Virus record (IMG/VR): IMGVR_UViG_3300020185_004330
Location: 23,982-87,981 of that record
DNA: 64,000 bases
Direction: 5' to 3' (one strand)
Source of the DNA: a virus
The notes under the pieces were generated by a model. The model searched no databases. It was not told the origin of the DNA and worked only from the letters and a program-made list of their open reading frames with translations. The position numbers were made by a program, and so were the translations under genes. How positions within the stretch are numbered: the stretch's first letter is position 1; every line of letters starts with the position of its first letter. Positions 36,872 to 45,354 of the stretch are shown here, piece by piece.

Positions 36872-37723
36872 ATGGCATCTTCTAAAATTACAAAAATAAG
36901 TTATTCTACATACTCTTTATATAAGAATTGTGGACATAGATATTATCTGGAAAATGTAATAGAAGCTCCTGATTTTGTGCCATCTATATATGCCTATTTT
37001 GGAGAGGCTATGCACGATTCTTTAAGAAAGGGTGTGGAGCATGGATTGAATGAGGAAGAAAGAATAAACAATTTTGTTTATGTGTTTAAAAAGTTAGTAA
37101 TGGACAACCTACAGGGCTACCCAGACTTTATTAAGCTAAAAGAATTTACAGAACAAGGAGTAGAAATACTTAAGATAATGCCTACAGAAAGGTTGTCTGA
37201 AAAGTATATTTTTATAGGTGCGGAAGAACTGATTGTAGAGCAGATGTATGAAAATTACTCTTTTGTGGGATTTATAGATTTAATTCTAAAAAATAAATTA
37301 ACTGGTAAATACGTAGTAATAGACTGGAAGACATCAACACTTCCTTGGGATATAGAACAGAAAAAGTCTGATAAAACATTTATGTCTCAAATGATGTTTT
37401 ACAAGTATTTTTATGCATTGAAAAAAAATATACCACTACAAGATATAGAGTGTAAATATGTTGTATTGAACAGGCTTAAAGGATTAAGTGATAGAGATGG
37501 GTACGGTGCAATTCAAAATGTAGAAATAGATACTAATGAATCTTTAATGGAAGAGGTGTTAGAAGATTTAGCCAAAACAACTAGAGACATATTTATTAGA
37601 AAAGTTTTTACTAAAGCTAAATTGGAAAAGAGAAAAGAATCTTGCAAATATTGTCCTTTTAATAAAAATTATAAGCTGTGTAATAACGAAAGTGTTCAAG
37701 AAATAAATTTAACTACCACTTAA
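36872..37723 (+). CDS. PD-(D/E)XK nuclease, Cas4/RecB-like
   Basis: 283 aa from ATG 36872 (MASSKITKIS); ATG 36863 and TTG 36851 are in frame upstream and possible. Motifs: SYSTYSLYKNCGHRYYL, FGEAMHDSLRKG (His), SFVGFIDLILKN (Asp), YVVIDWKTSTLPWD (D-x-K core), FMSQMMFYKYFYALKK (Gln-Tyr helix), and a C-terminal Cys cluster CKYCPFNKNYKLC that with the early Cys could bind an Fe-S cluster as in Cas4/AddB. Likely 5'-3' exonuclease or end-processing activity in replication or recombination. Convergent with the next gene, with a 15-nt overlap. Confidence 0.85.
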   Translation: MASSKITKISYSTYSLYKNCGHRYYLENVIEAPDFVPSIYAYFGEAMHDSLRKGVEHGLNEEERINNFVYVFKKLVMDNLQGYPDFIKLKEFTEQGVEILKIMPTERLSEKYIFIGAEELIVEQMYENYSFVGFIDLILKNKLTGKYVVIDWKTSTLPWDIEQKKSDKTFMSQMMFYKYFYALKKNIPLQDIECKYVVLNRLKGLSDRDGYGAIQNVEIDTNESLMEEVLEDLAKTTRDIFIRKVFTKAKLEKRKESCKYCPFNKNYKLCNNESVQEINLTTT

Positions 37724-38242
37724 TTTTTGAAAATTTTTCCAATTATAAGCTCTTTTCATTTTTTGATATTTCTTGTCTATACCCTTAACTTCTTCTTTGT
37801 CCAAATCTCCTTCGTCTGCAGTTTCGTCTTGTTTTTCAGAATATCCTTTTTGTATTTTTAAGTCGTAATCACTTTGAAACCAGAAATCTTCATTATCTGG
37901 GTCGTAGTTTCTTTTAAAGTCTTTAGGTGTAAATATTTGATTAAAAATATCCATGTATATATCAGAAACGGGAGTTGTGTCATTAGGTCCTGGTCCCACG
38001 TTTTCATTAATAGAATCTTTATATTTCTTATCCCAAGCCTCCTCTAAGCTTCCGTATCTATCAATCATCCATTTTTTAAGTTCCTCTATTCTAAACTCTT
38101 CTTTTTTAGAATCAAATCCGCAAACATGACATAAATAGGGGTCTTTATCTCCCTTCTCTTTCTCCCAGCTGTGATAGCAGTTATCACAAACAATTAGTCC
38201 TGAAAGTTCTTTTAATCTATTTTTGTACGATTCACTTAACAT
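37709..38242 (-). CDS. Tagged zinc-ribbon protein
   Basis: 177 aa. N-terminal tag LSESYKNRLKELSGLIV is followed directly by a zinc ribbon VCDNCYHSWEKEKGDKDPYL plus CHVCGF. Then a helical EELKKWMIDRYGSLEEAWDK, an acidic disordered stretch and a C-terminal helix. Small zinc-ribbon proteins with such N-termini are familiar in Bacteroidetes phages but without assigned function. Cotranscribed with the tagged gene 38246-38623 (3-nt gap). Virion co-packaging inferred from the shared tag. Confidence 0.55.
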   Translation of the reverse strand: MLSESYKNRLKELSGLIVCDNCYHSWEKEKGDKDPYLCHVCGFDSKKEEFRIEELKKWMIDRYGSLEEAWDKKYKDSINENVGPGPNDTTPVSDIYMDIFNQIFTPKDFKRNYDPDNEDFWFQSDYDLKIQKGYSEKQDETADEGDLDKEEVKGIDKKYQKMKRAYNWKNFQKLSGS

Positions 38243-38245
38243 GAT

Positions 38246-38623
38246 TTATAGTTCTGAAATTTTAACACTATCTCCTACTATTTCTACCTTAAAATTAGAA
38301 GGGCAAACATTCTCTAAATATCTTTTATAAGTTTCTAAAGGATGTTTTTTATAATTTAAATCTTGGTCTATATCTATTTGTCTTATCTTAAACCTTTCTT
38401 TACTTTCTGGCTTATCCCAATTTATTGTATTCTCTCTGTTTGCATTTTTGCAAAAATCTAATTCATCAGTAAATATCCATACATTTTCTCCTATAGCTTT
38501 TTTATAAAAAACATCTCCTCCAATATCTCTAACTTGATATTCATATTTAGTTATGCTTTTTGCCTCTGACAAAACACCAGATAATTGCACTATTCTTTTC
38601 TTATATGATTCTGATAAATTCAC
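38246..38623 (-). CDS. Tagged small protein
   Basis: 125 aa if started at the GTG (38623), which puts the tag NLSESYKKRIVQLSGVLSEA at the very N-terminus, as in its neighbours MLSESYKN.. and MTLSESY... A longer in-frame ATG start at 38656 adds a hydrophobic leader (IFIINFSLNS). TATTTAT lies upstream on the same strand. The body is unassigned (YEYQVRDIGGDVFYKKAIGE, ENVWIFTDELDF). Role unknown; grouped with other tagged proteins. Confidence 0.5.
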   Translation of the reverse strand: MNLSESYKKRIVQLSGVLSEAKSITKYEYQVRDIGGDVFYKKAIGENVWIFTDELDFCKNANRENTINWDKPESKERFKIRQIDIDQDLNYKKHPLETYKRYLENVCPSNFKVEIVGDSVKISEL

Positions 38624-38699
38624 ACTATTTAAACTAAAGTTTATTATAAATATCAATAAACTTTACTTTTATCATTCTTAGGTTAAATTGTTTTTAATA

Positions 38700-38990
38700 A
38701 TGCATGCAAGAAGTCATATAATTAATAATCAAAAAAAATTTTCATATGAAATAAAAAGATGGTTAACAAGTGATTTTTCTAAATCAAAAAAAGAGCTAAA
38801 AGAAATAGATACGCATGACCAAGACATTATCGAAGCAAAAAAAGAATTAGAATTAAAGTTTCAAAATATAAAATTAGAAAAAGAAATAAAAAAATTTTTT
38901 ATAAGTGAAACAAATATATACCCCAAGTTTTACGCTTGGTGGGACGATTATAACCAAAAAGTAGAAATATTTTTATATGAAAGCAAATAG
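38700..38990 (+). CDS. Small hypothetical protein
   Basis: 96 aa from ATG 38700 (a TTG at 38688 is the alternative). Lys/Glu-rich and helical, with DWGD-like end FYAWWDDYNQKVEIFLYESK. Not recognised. The stop overlaps the next start by 14 nt, so the two are coupled in a plus-strand run that leads to the amidase. Confidence 0.45.
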   Translation: MHARSHIINNQKKFSYEIKRWLTSDFSKSKKELKEIDTHDQDIIEAKKELELKFQNIKLEKEIKKFFISETNIYPKFYAWWDDYNQKVEIFLYESK

Positions 38991-39318
38991 AAAAAATACA
39001 AAAAATGTTTTAATAGATTTAGCATATAAGGGCTCAATGAATGAGTTTGAAGAGTTTTACGGATTTTCAGTTACATATCAAGAATTAGAACAACAAAGCT
39101 ACATTGAATTCAAAGAAATTATGTTTGAAGTGGTAAATAATAAAATAAAATTCAGAAAATACGGAAGAATAGGCAATGTATTGACTGTTAGAGCTGAAAT
39201 GTATGATGAAGAAATTGAATTATTTGAAAATTTAATACAAAATAATAAGATTAAGACTATTTATGATTGGATAGTAAAAGATGTTACAATTATAAAAGAA
39301 GAAGAATATGAACAATAA
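38977..39318 (+). CDS. Hypothetical protein
   Basis: 113 aa, not recognised. Mixed alpha/beta: VLIDLAYKGSMNEFEEFYGF, IMFEVVNNKIKFRKYGRIGN, AEMYDEEIELFENL. It overlaps both neighbours (14 nt upstream, 11 nt downstream), typical of compact phage operons. Confidence 0.45.
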   Translation: MKANRKNTKNVLIDLAYKGSMNEFEEFYGFSVTYQELEQQSYIEFKEIMFEVVNNKIKFRKYGRIGNVLTVRAEMYDEEIELFENLIQNNKIKTIYDWIVKDVTIIKEEEYEQ

Positions 39319-40024
39319 AGGAAATACAAAAAAAGAAATGCAAGAAAGGTTTTCTCAAATGGGGATACCAACACCAGTAAAGCCCATAACAAACCCAAAA
39401 TCAGCACCAAAAAATACGGAACTAGCTTCTAAAATGGACCAAATAAGAAACGGCTCACTAGCAGGCAATTTTAAGCAGTTTATAGATAAGGCTGAAAAAA
39501 CTTCAAAAATGCCAGCAAATATACCTGTTCCTAAAGTGGGTAAAAATCCAAATGAAAAAACCACTAAAGAAACACCATCTCTTAGTAGTTTTTCCCCAAA
39601 GTCTAACCCACAAGCTTCAGCAATAGAAGCTATGATGTTTGGTAACTCTTCAGCGCCAGCAGCATCAATTTCTGAAAATTCAGAAGTTGCAAACTTTGGA
39701 CCACAAAATGTAGATATTAGAAGCAGATTGCAACAGAGGTTGTCAGAAAAGCAAAGTGAAGTAAATCAAGAATCTCATTTCTCTCAAGCAACTCAAGCTC
39801 ATGGCGTTCTAGAAAATCAATTAACTGATGCGGAATTAACAGAAAAAATTACAGAGGTTGCTAAAAAAGTTTCAAAAGATATGATTAAAAATGTTATTAT
39901 GGAGCTATCAAAAGCCAAGGGAGGACTTATAGTGGAAAGTAAAAACGTAAAGAAAGCAGAGATTGTAGCAAAAAACAAAGTAAAAATAGACGGCAAGGTT
40001 TATAAGTTAACTCTAGATAAATAA
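39308..40024 (+). CDS. Disordered, scaffold-like hypothetical protein
   Basis: 238 aa. Residues 1-150 are rich in Pro, Ser, Asn, Gln and Lys (PTPVKPITNPKSAPKN, AIEAMMFGNSSAPAASISEN), predicting disorder. Residues ~155-200 form a helix (LTEKITEVAKKVSKDMIKNV), then a small basic beta segment NKVKIDGKVYKLTLDK. Such composition resembles head-core or tether proteins, but no family match is known to me. Its stop codon touches the next start (40024). Confidence 0.4.
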   Translation: MNNKGNTKKEMQERFSQMGIPTPVKPITNPKSAPKNTELASKMDQIRNGSLAGNFKQFIDKAEKTSKMPANIPVPKVGKNPNEKTTKETPSLSSFSPKSNPQASAIEAMMFGNSSAPAASISENSEVANFGPQNVDIRSRLQQRLSEKQSEVNQESHFSQATQAHGVLENQLTDAELTEKITEVAKKVSKDMIKNVIMELSKAKGGLIVESKNVKKAEIVAKNKVKIDGKVYKLTLDK

Positions 40025-40449
40025 TGTCAAAGTCTAATTATAAAATAAAAACTGAAATAATAAAAGACAAGCCTTTTGTAACAGTTGAAATGTCATATAA
40101 AGATAGCTTTTCTAATGATAAATATATTTTATCTGGCAACCTGAATGAAAGTAAGGTTAATTTTACTTTTGTAAAAAACAAAGAACAAAAGATAAATGAA
40201 GCATCTTTCTATGCTACAAATGATTTTGGTTCTAGTACATTTATTGAAGAGCTTTCGAAAGGAGTTAACAACTATGACTTCATTGAAGATTTCAAAAAAA
40301 ATAACTTAGAAGACTTTACAAAAGAATTATCTGAATTTATTGTAAAGTGTGATTCGTCTATGATTTCTGACGGAAAGATGTTTGAAGGGTACAAAAATAA
40401 ACTAAGAGGTATGGCTGGCATAAGTGAAATAAATGAAAATTTGAGATAA
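40024..40449 (+). CDS. Hypothetical protein with C-terminal LAG-type tag
   Basis: 141 aa. A beta-rich N-terminal half (VTVEMSYKDSFSNDKYILSG, VNFTFVKNKEQKINEASF), then a helical part ending in FEGYKNKLRGMAGISEINEN, a C-terminal version of the SE-x-YK-x-R-x-x-x-(L/M)AG tag with an I-S-E. Its stop overlaps the start of the amidase at 40449. Tag position (C- rather than N-terminal) parallels the lysozyme 53035-54045 and the 41865 gene. Confidence 0.5.
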   Translation: MSKSNYKIKTEIIKDKPFVTVEMSYKDSFSNDKYILSGNLNESKVNFTFVKNKEQKINEASFYATNDFGSSTFIEELSKGVNNYDFIEDFKKNNLEDFTKELSEFIVKCDSSMISDGKMFEGYKNKLRGMAGISEINENLR

Positions 40450-41420
40450 TGTTAATAAAAAAAGGAAGCAAAGGAAATGAGGTAAAAGAAATACAAAAAG
40501 CCTTAGGATTAAATGCTGATGGAATATTTGGAGCATACACTGAAGCGGCTGTAAAAAAATATCAAAAATCTAAAGGATTGACGACAGACGGAATTGTTGG
40601 TCCTAAAACTTATAAAATACTAATAGGAGAAAATTTAGATGCAGACACCGATAGGTTTGGTTATGACGAGTCAAACGACAAGGATGATAAGTTAGAATAT
40701 CTAGGAGCTTACACAACTGAAGACGGATTAAAGATTGATAAGGCCTATTTGGATTCTGATGAATATGTAAGAACTTATGGTAAAATAGAGCCAGAAAACT
40801 TTTTTATACACCATACAGCAGGCTGGAACAATCCGTACAACACAATAAACTCCTGGAATAGAGATAAAAGAGGTAGGGTTGCTACACAATATTGCATTGG
40901 AGGAATAAGTATAAAAAAAGGAAAATACGGAGACGATAAATATAATGGAGAAGTTGTAGAATGTTTTCCAAATGACTACATAGGTTGGCATCTAGGTAAA
41001 GTAGGTAATTTTGATATGTCAAAATACTCTTCTGCTGTTGAAGTTAATAATTTTGGTTATGTAGTTAAAAAAGGAGATAAGTATTATAACTACGTAAATG
41101 TAGAAGTTCCCGAAAGTATGGTTTGTGATTTGGGCTACAAATTTAGAGGGCATCAATATTGGCACGCATACACAACAGAACAAATTGAATCTCTAAGACT
41201 GTTGATTAAGCACGTTGCGAGAATTTATCCGAAAATAGATATTAAAGCAGGTATACCACAACTTCTAAAGGACGGAATGGACCCCAAGGAAGCGTTTGAG
41301 TTTAATAAAGATGCTTATTATGGAAAGATAAAGGGGTTATGGAGTCACACGTCAGTACGTAAAGACAAATTTGATATGTATCCCTGTCCACGTTTAGTAG
41401 AAATGCTTAAAAATATTTAG
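40449..41420 (+). CDS. N-acetylmuramoyl-L-alanine amidase with peptidoglycan-binding domain
   Basis: 323 aa. Residues 1-58: PG_binding_1 repeat (KGSKGNEVKEIQKALGLNAD, AAVKKYQKSKGLTTDGIVGP). Residues ~115-300: Amidase_2-type catalytic domain with FFIHHTAGWNNP (Zn His), ATQYCIGG, WHLGKVGNF, AVEVNNFG, FRGHQYWHAYT and LWSHTSVRKDKFDMYPCP (Zn His and Asp/Cys). It cleaves the amide between N-acetylmuramic acid and L-Ala. No signal peptide, so it needs a holin or is virion-bound. Neighbours with packaging tags make either endolysin or virion lysin possible. Confidence 0.85.
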   Translation: MLIKKGSKGNEVKEIQKALGLNADGIFGAYTEAAVKKYQKSKGLTTDGIVGPKTYKILIGENLDADTDRFGYDESNDKDDKLEYLGAYTTEDGLKIDKAYLDSDEYVRTYGKIEPENFFIHHTAGWNNPYNTINSWNRDKRGRVATQYCIGGISIKKGKYGDDKYNGEVVECFPNDYIGWHLGKVGNFDMSKYSSAVEVNNFGYVVKKGDKYYNYVNVEVPESMVCDLGYKFRGHQYWHAYTTEQIESLRLLIKHVARIYPKIDIKAGIPQLLKDGMDPKEAFEFNKDAYYGKIKGLWSHTSVRKDKFDMYPCPRLVEMLKNI

Positions 41421-41454
41421 TCAATACTTAATTTTTGGTTCATATTTATTATAT

Positions 41455-41664
41455 ATGAAAGACTTTTATGTAATATCAGAATCTAACAATAAACCTCTTA
41501 CTAAAACGGAAATCAAAAAGATTGTAAAAACCGAAATAGAAAGAGCTTTAAATAAAGCTAAAATTTTAGATAAAGAAGATGTTAGAAAAGTTGTAAAAGA
41601 TATGATGATAAAACAGTACAAGTTTTTCTGGGAGAAAAAGAGTTTTTGGGTAAATAATATTTAA
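41455..41664 (+). CDS. Small tagged phage protein
   Basis: 69 aa. KDFYVISESNNKPLTKTEIK, then a helical run IVKTEIERALNKAK and a C-terminus LYKxxW-like (QYKFFWEKKSFWVNN). This small protein type, with 'LTK.E.KK..K.E' and 'W.K.S.W', recurs in marine T4-like phages. It contains I-S-E-S and helical sites similar to the packaging-tag proteins. TATTTAT at 41443-41449 sits 5 nt before the ATG. Confidence 0.55.
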   Translation: MKDFYVISESNNKPLTKTEIKKIVKTEIERALNKAKILDKEDVRKVVKDMMIKQYKFFWEKKSFWVNNI

Positions 41665-41665
41665 A

Positions 41666-41863
41666 ATGAAAAAAAAAGAACTAAAAGAATTAATAGACAC
41701 AGAAGTGTCAAAAGTTTTTTCTGATATGACATCAAAAGAGCCTGAAGCAGAAAAGGAAATGAAAGAAACTCCTAAAGTTAAAACTGTACCCAAAACAACA
41801 AGCTTAACAGAGGAAGAGTTGGATTACATATGGTTTGGAGGACAAAAGAAAAAAGAAAATTAA
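41666..41863 (+). CDS. Small charged protein with helical tag-like N-terminus
   Basis: 65 aa. N-terminal KKKELKELIDTEVSKVFSDM resembles the KQEL...I..E helices of the 57448 and 58221 products. An acidic/basic disordered stretch (EPEAEKEMKETPKVKTVPKT) follows, with a C-terminal EEELDYIWFGGQKKK. One nt after the upstream stop, so co-translated. Function unknown. Confidence 0.5.
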   Translation: MKKKELKELIDTEVSKVFSDMTSKEPEAEKEMKETPKVKTVPKTTSLTEEELDYIWFGGQKKKEN

Positions 41864-41864
41864 A

Positions 41865-42380
41865 ATGACAGCAGAAATTACAAAAGCGGAAATACAAGAC
41901 TTGCAAAAACAATTTACTCAAAAAATTGGAGATTATGCAGTTAAGTTTAATGAATTATCTATTTACAAAGGATATAGTGGACAAGATGCAAATTGGTCTG
42001 GGACCGTACTTTTAGAAAAAGACTATATGATATCTTGGGAGTTTTCACTAATTGATGGCGTTAAAATATTAGATGCAAACTTTGCTATTAATGATAAAAA
42101 CAGAAATATACTGCAAGATTTAAAAGACGTATATGAAGTGTTTTACGATAAGTTAAATCAAGTTGTTAGAGATGTGGAGTATCAGCCAGAAACTAAAGAA
42201 ACGGGTGATGAAGTCATGTTAGGTACAGATAATGATGAAATAGAACAATTAGGTGGGCCTGCAGAGACTTCTCCAGAAGGAGAGATGATGCCGATAAACG
42301 AATCTAGAACGGTAAAAAATAGAAGAAATACCATAAAAGCCAGTTACGATAGAATGAGAAAATTGGCTGGGAGTAAATAA
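41865..42380 (+). CDS. Hypothetical protein with C-terminal LAG-type tag
   Basis: 171 aa from ATG 41865 (a TTG at 41835 would run back into the upstream gene). Helical N-terminus AEITKAEIQDLQKQFTQKIG, then beta-rich VLLEKDYMISWEFSLIDGVK, an acidic linker, and the C-terminus IKASYDRMRKLAGSK, which matches the LAG tag of its neighbours. Single-base spacing to the preceding gene. Function unknown. Confidence 0.5.
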   Translation: MTAEITKAEIQDLQKQFTQKIGDYAVKFNELSIYKGYSGQDANWSGTVLLEKDYMISWEFSLIDGVKILDANFAINDKNRNILQDLKDVYEVFYDKLNQVVRDVEYQPETKETGDEVMLGTDNDEIEQLGGPAETSPEGEMMPINESRTVKNRRNTIKASYDRMRKLAGSK

Positions 42381-42397
42381 ATAAAAAAACAAAAAAC

Positions 42398-42685
42398 ATG
42401 AAAACAATTATTACAATTTTAAAGTCTTGGTGGATTGACATAGCTGCAACTGGACTATTGGGTGTAGCACTTTTAGTGTATGGATATAAGTTATATGCTG
42501 GTATTGCATTGGGTTGGGCTATTAACTCTTTGGTAAAATCATTGAAATCAATGGCTGTATCAGAAGAGGTAAAGCCTATTGCAAAAAAGCCTGCCGCTAA
42601 GAAAGTTGCAGCAAAAAAACCTGTAACCAAGAAACCTGCAGTAAAAAAATCTGCAACTAAAAAGTCTGCTCCTAAGAAGAAATAG
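42398..42685 (+). CDS. Membrane protein with histone H1-like Lys/Ala tail
   Basis: 95 aa. Two predicted membrane helices (WIDIAATGLLGVALLVYGYK and LYAGIALGWAINSLVKSL), then a ~40-aa tail of KPAAKK/KPAVKK repeats (KKPAAKKVAAKKPVTKKPAV...) like eukaryotic and bacterial histone H1-type C-termini. The tail should be disordered and strongly DNA- or polyanion-binding. Possibilities are a holin with an extreme basic tail, or a membrane anchor for DNA. Terminator hairpin 28 nt downstream. Confidence 0.6.
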   Translation: MKTIITILKSWWIDIAATGLLGVALLVYGYKLYAGIALGWAINSLVKSLKSMAVSEEVKPIAKKPAAKKVAAKKPVTKKPAVKKSATKKSAPKKK

Positions 42686-42712
42686 ACTTTTTAATTTATT
42701 GAAAACTATTAA

Positions 42713-42746
42713 CCCATCAACACATATGTTGATGGGTATTTTATTT
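42713..42746. terminator. Intrinsic terminator
   Basis: Perfect 10-bp stem CCCATCAACA-CATA-TGTTGATGGG (42713-42736) followed by TATTTTATTT, between the H1-tailed membrane protein and the next gene. Confidence 0.8.
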
Positions 42747-42763
42747 AATTAAAATTTACAAAT

Positions 42764-43036
42764 ATGAAAAACAAAAAAAACCCTACATACCTCAAGTGGT
42801 TATTTACAGAACATAAAAGAGGCAAGTTAAAAGTGTTATTAACTATAGTTGGCATAATTCAATCGTGCTACATTACACCAGTTCTTATAGAGGAGTATAA
42901 TTATGGAATGCCGTTATTTCCCGCAATAATGGGATTTATAGCATCTTATGGCTTTACAGTAGGTATAACTCTACAGCCATTCTCAATATATAAGAACTTA
43001 GTTAGGTTAGATTGGTGGAATAGGTTTGGAAATTAA
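42764..43036 (+). CDS. Small membrane protein
   Basis: 90 aa. Basic N-terminus, then membrane segments LLTIVGIIQSCYITPVLIEE and FPAIMGFIASYGFTVGITLQ, ending NLVRLDWWNRFGN. Not assigned to a family. It lies alone between a terminator and a convergent tagged gene (4-nt overlap). Membrane remodelling or lysis function is possible but not shown. Confidence 0.5.
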   Translation: MKNKKNPTYLKWLFTEHKRGKLKVLLTIVGIIQSCYITPVLIEEYNYGMPLFPAIMGFIASYGFTVGITLQPFSIYKNLVRLDWWNRFGN

Positions 43037-43380
43037 TTTTTAATAATCTTCCAACTCTCTAATGGGTTGGTTTCATATTTCAAAGGAGTTTCTCTGTAAA
43101 TAATAAACTTAAAACTTTTACCTGTACTTAATGAATCATTACCTTGCACTTTAACGTAGTCTCCATCTTTAAGTTTTTCACTTTCTGCAGCGTCTACTAT
43201 TTTGAATAAATCATCTAACTGTCTTTCCATCTTAACTGTAACGCCTTCAAAGTTTAATATAACTGTTTCACCTGGCTTACTGTCAAATATGCTTTCTGAA
43301 GCTTTAACATCTTCTTGTGCTGCCATTTCTTCGTAAGACTCCTTTATTAACTGTCTGATAATTTTTTTTGTAATTTTCAT
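43033..43380 (-). CDS. Tagged small beta-rich protein
   Basis: 115 aa from ATG 43380; the longer 147-aa reading adds a hydrophobic basic leader and is unlikely. N-terminal tag MKITKKIIRQLIKESYEEMA (amphipathic helix with I-K-E). The rest is beta-rich with GETVILNFEGVTVKMERQLD and KSFKFIIYRETPLKYET. A TATTTAT-type box lies ~30 nt upstream on the minus strand. Function unknown; co-packaging inferred from the tag. Confidence 0.5.
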   Translation of the reverse strand: MKITKKIIRQLIKESYEEMAAQEDVKASESIFDSKPGETVILNFEGVTVKMERQLDDLFKIVDAAESEKLKDGDYVKVQGNDSLSTGKSFKFIIYRETPLKYETNPLESWKIIKN

Positions 43381-43453
43381 TTTTTTATTTTTGTAAAAAT
43401 TGTTATCTATAAATATAGGAATTTTTCTTTTTTTCTTGTAATTTCGTAATATT

Positions 43454-45349
43454 ATGAGCACAAACACAATTGTCATAACGAAGCTTAAGTCTAATTATAA
43501 AGTAGAATATAATTATAGAAAGAATTTAAGCGACTTCATTAAGGGCTTTCCTGATGACCAAAGGAAGATAAATGTAGATTACATACAAAATCCTGATGGT
43601 ACTGGTTATGAGAGTTGGTATAGAGTTGTTTCTGGTGGGTACATAGGTAAAGTTATATCTTTCATAAAAGATAATGGCATGCCCTTTAAGTTTACCAATT
43701 TAAGCCCTGAAGAGGTTGAGCTATTAAGAAAAAATTTTATCAAAAGACAAGAGTCTTTGCTTAAGGCCTTATCCATAAAGACAGAAAACATAGACACTTC
43801 TAAGGTTGATTTCTCATTCATGAATATAGAGCCATATGATTATCAAAAACAAGCTGCAATATTTTTTGATGCTTGTAACGGAAGAGCTTTGTTGGGAGAC
43901 CAGCCAGGCGTTGGAAAGACTGCAGCGGCAATGACTTATGCTTGTTGGAAAGGAAAAAAAACACTAATCGTATGCCCAGCAAATCTTAGGTTAAATTGGA
44001 GAAATGAAATACATAAATTCACGAAAGAAAAAGCTTTTGTGTACAAATGGAAACCAACTAAAAAATCAAAGAAAATTAATAATTCCAAAGAAGAATCTAT
44101 GTTTCATATTATGAGCTATAGCTCTTTGGATACATACATAACAATAGAAATGTCTCACACTTGTAAAAATGTGTTTTGCGGATGGAAAGGGAGGAATAGT
44201 AAAAAAAGATATAAAGACAAAGTTTGCCCTAACTGTGGAGTTAGAGGCATGGTCAATTCGAGAGCTACCAAAAATATAACATTCACACCAGATAAAATGG
44301 GAGAAGTTTTAAATGCGGAGGATTATGAAATATTGATAATGGATGAGGCTCATTATATCAAAAACAACTCAGCAGACAGAACTAAGTTAGCAAAGAAAAC
44401 TTTAAAAGATATTCCTCAAAAACTTTTACTTACTGGTACAGCCATAAAAAGCAGACCCTATGAATTCTTTTCACTACTTAATTTCCTTTACCCAGAAGAA
44501 TGGAGTAATGCCCACTCTTTTGGTGTTAAGTATTGTGCTGCAGAAAAAAACAATTTCGGATGGGATTATAATGGAGCATCTAATCTAGATGAGTTGTTTG
44601 AAAAAATATCACCATTCTTTCTTAGGAGATTAAAAAAAGACATCCTAAAACACTTGCCCCCAAAAACTTATACAGCAATACCTGTAGAGCTCACCCCTAT
44701 AGAGATGAGAGAGTACAACAAAATTAAAAAAGGCATAAAAGAAGAGAGTGCTCAAGATGACCAAGAAGCTGACAACAGAATGAATCACCTAACTAGGATT
44801 CAAAAGCTAAAACAGTTTACTTCCGAAATAAAAATGAAAAGAGCATTTGAGTTTATTCAAGACATTATTGACGGAGACGAGAAGGTTGTTGTGTTTAGTC
44901 AGTACAAAGGAATTTCTTACGAAGTTGCTAATAAATTCGGAGATAAAGCAGTTGTATTTAATGGAGACATTAATGCAAACAAAAAAGAAGAGGCTGTAGA
45001 GGCTTTTATGACAGATGACAATGTCAAGGTCTTCTCTGGAACGATAGGGGCAGCAGGAGTCGGCATAACGCTTACATCGGCAAGTATTTCAATATTCATT
45101 GACCAACCGTGGACTAGTGCAGATAGAGAGCAGGCAGAAGATAGGATACACAGAGCGTCCTCCACGTCAGATAAAATACAAATCATAAGACTTATATGTC
45201 AAGATACAATCGATGAAGATATAGAAAAGCTTTTAAATCAAAAGTCCTCAATATTATCTAAAGTTTTAGATGGGAAAGAATTTGAGCAGACAGTTGAGGT
45301 TAAAGACGGTAATATATTCGGAGATTTAATAAAATTATTATACAACTAA
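43454..45349 (+). CDS. SNF2-family DEAH helicase/translocase
   Basis: 631 aa. Motif I LLGDQPGVGKTAAAMTY, Ia TLIVCPANLRLNW, II ILIMDEAHYIKN, III LLLTGTAIKSRP, IV-V VVVFSQYKGISYEVAN and VFSGTIGAAGVGITLTSA, VI DREQAEDRIHRASS. Between I and II there is an insertion with a zinc-ribbon (HTCKNVFCGWKG ... KVCPNCGVRG), unusual for the core. The N-terminal ~130 aa (YNYRKNLSDFIKGFPDDQRK) resembles the HARP-like part of SMARCAL1/phage annealing helicases. Probable fork reversal or branch migration, the functional counterpart of T4 UvsW. Next gene 6 nt downstream. Confidence 0.85.
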   Translation: MSTNTIVITKLKSNYKVEYNYRKNLSDFIKGFPDDQRKINVDYIQNPDGTGYESWYRVVSGGYIGKVISFIKDNGMPFKFTNLSPEEVELLRKNFIKRQESLLKALSIKTENIDTSKVDFSFMNIEPYDYQKQAAIFFDACNGRALLGDQPGVGKTAAAMTYACWKGKKTLIVCPANLRLNWRNEIHKFTKEKAFVYKWKPTKKSKKINNSKEESMFHIMSYSSLDTYITIEMSHTCKNVFCGWKGRNSKKRYKDKVCPNCGVRGMVNSRATKNITFTPDKMGEVLNAEDYEILIMDEAHYIKNNSADRTKLAKKTLKDIPQKLLLTGTAIKSRPYEFFSLLNFLYPEEWSNAHSFGVKYCAAEKNNFGWDYNGASNLDELFEKISPFFLRRLKKDILKHLPPKTYTAIPVELTPIEMREYNKIKKGIKEESAQDDQEADNRMNHLTRIQKLKQFTSEIKMKRAFEFIQDIIDGDEKVVVFSQYKGISYEVANKFGDKAVVFNGDINANKKEEAVEAFMTDDNVKVFSGTIGAAGVGITLTSASISIFIDQPWTSADREQAEDRIHRASSTSDKIQIIRLICQDTIDEDIEKLLNQKSSILSKVLDGKEFEQTVEVKDGNIFGDLIKLLYN

Positions 45350-45354
45350 AAAAC

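Noticed and set aside
36872-37723. Cas4 of a CRISPR system
   Set aside because: No other cas gene or array is present; PD-(D/E)XK proteins of this form are common in phages as recombination nucleases.
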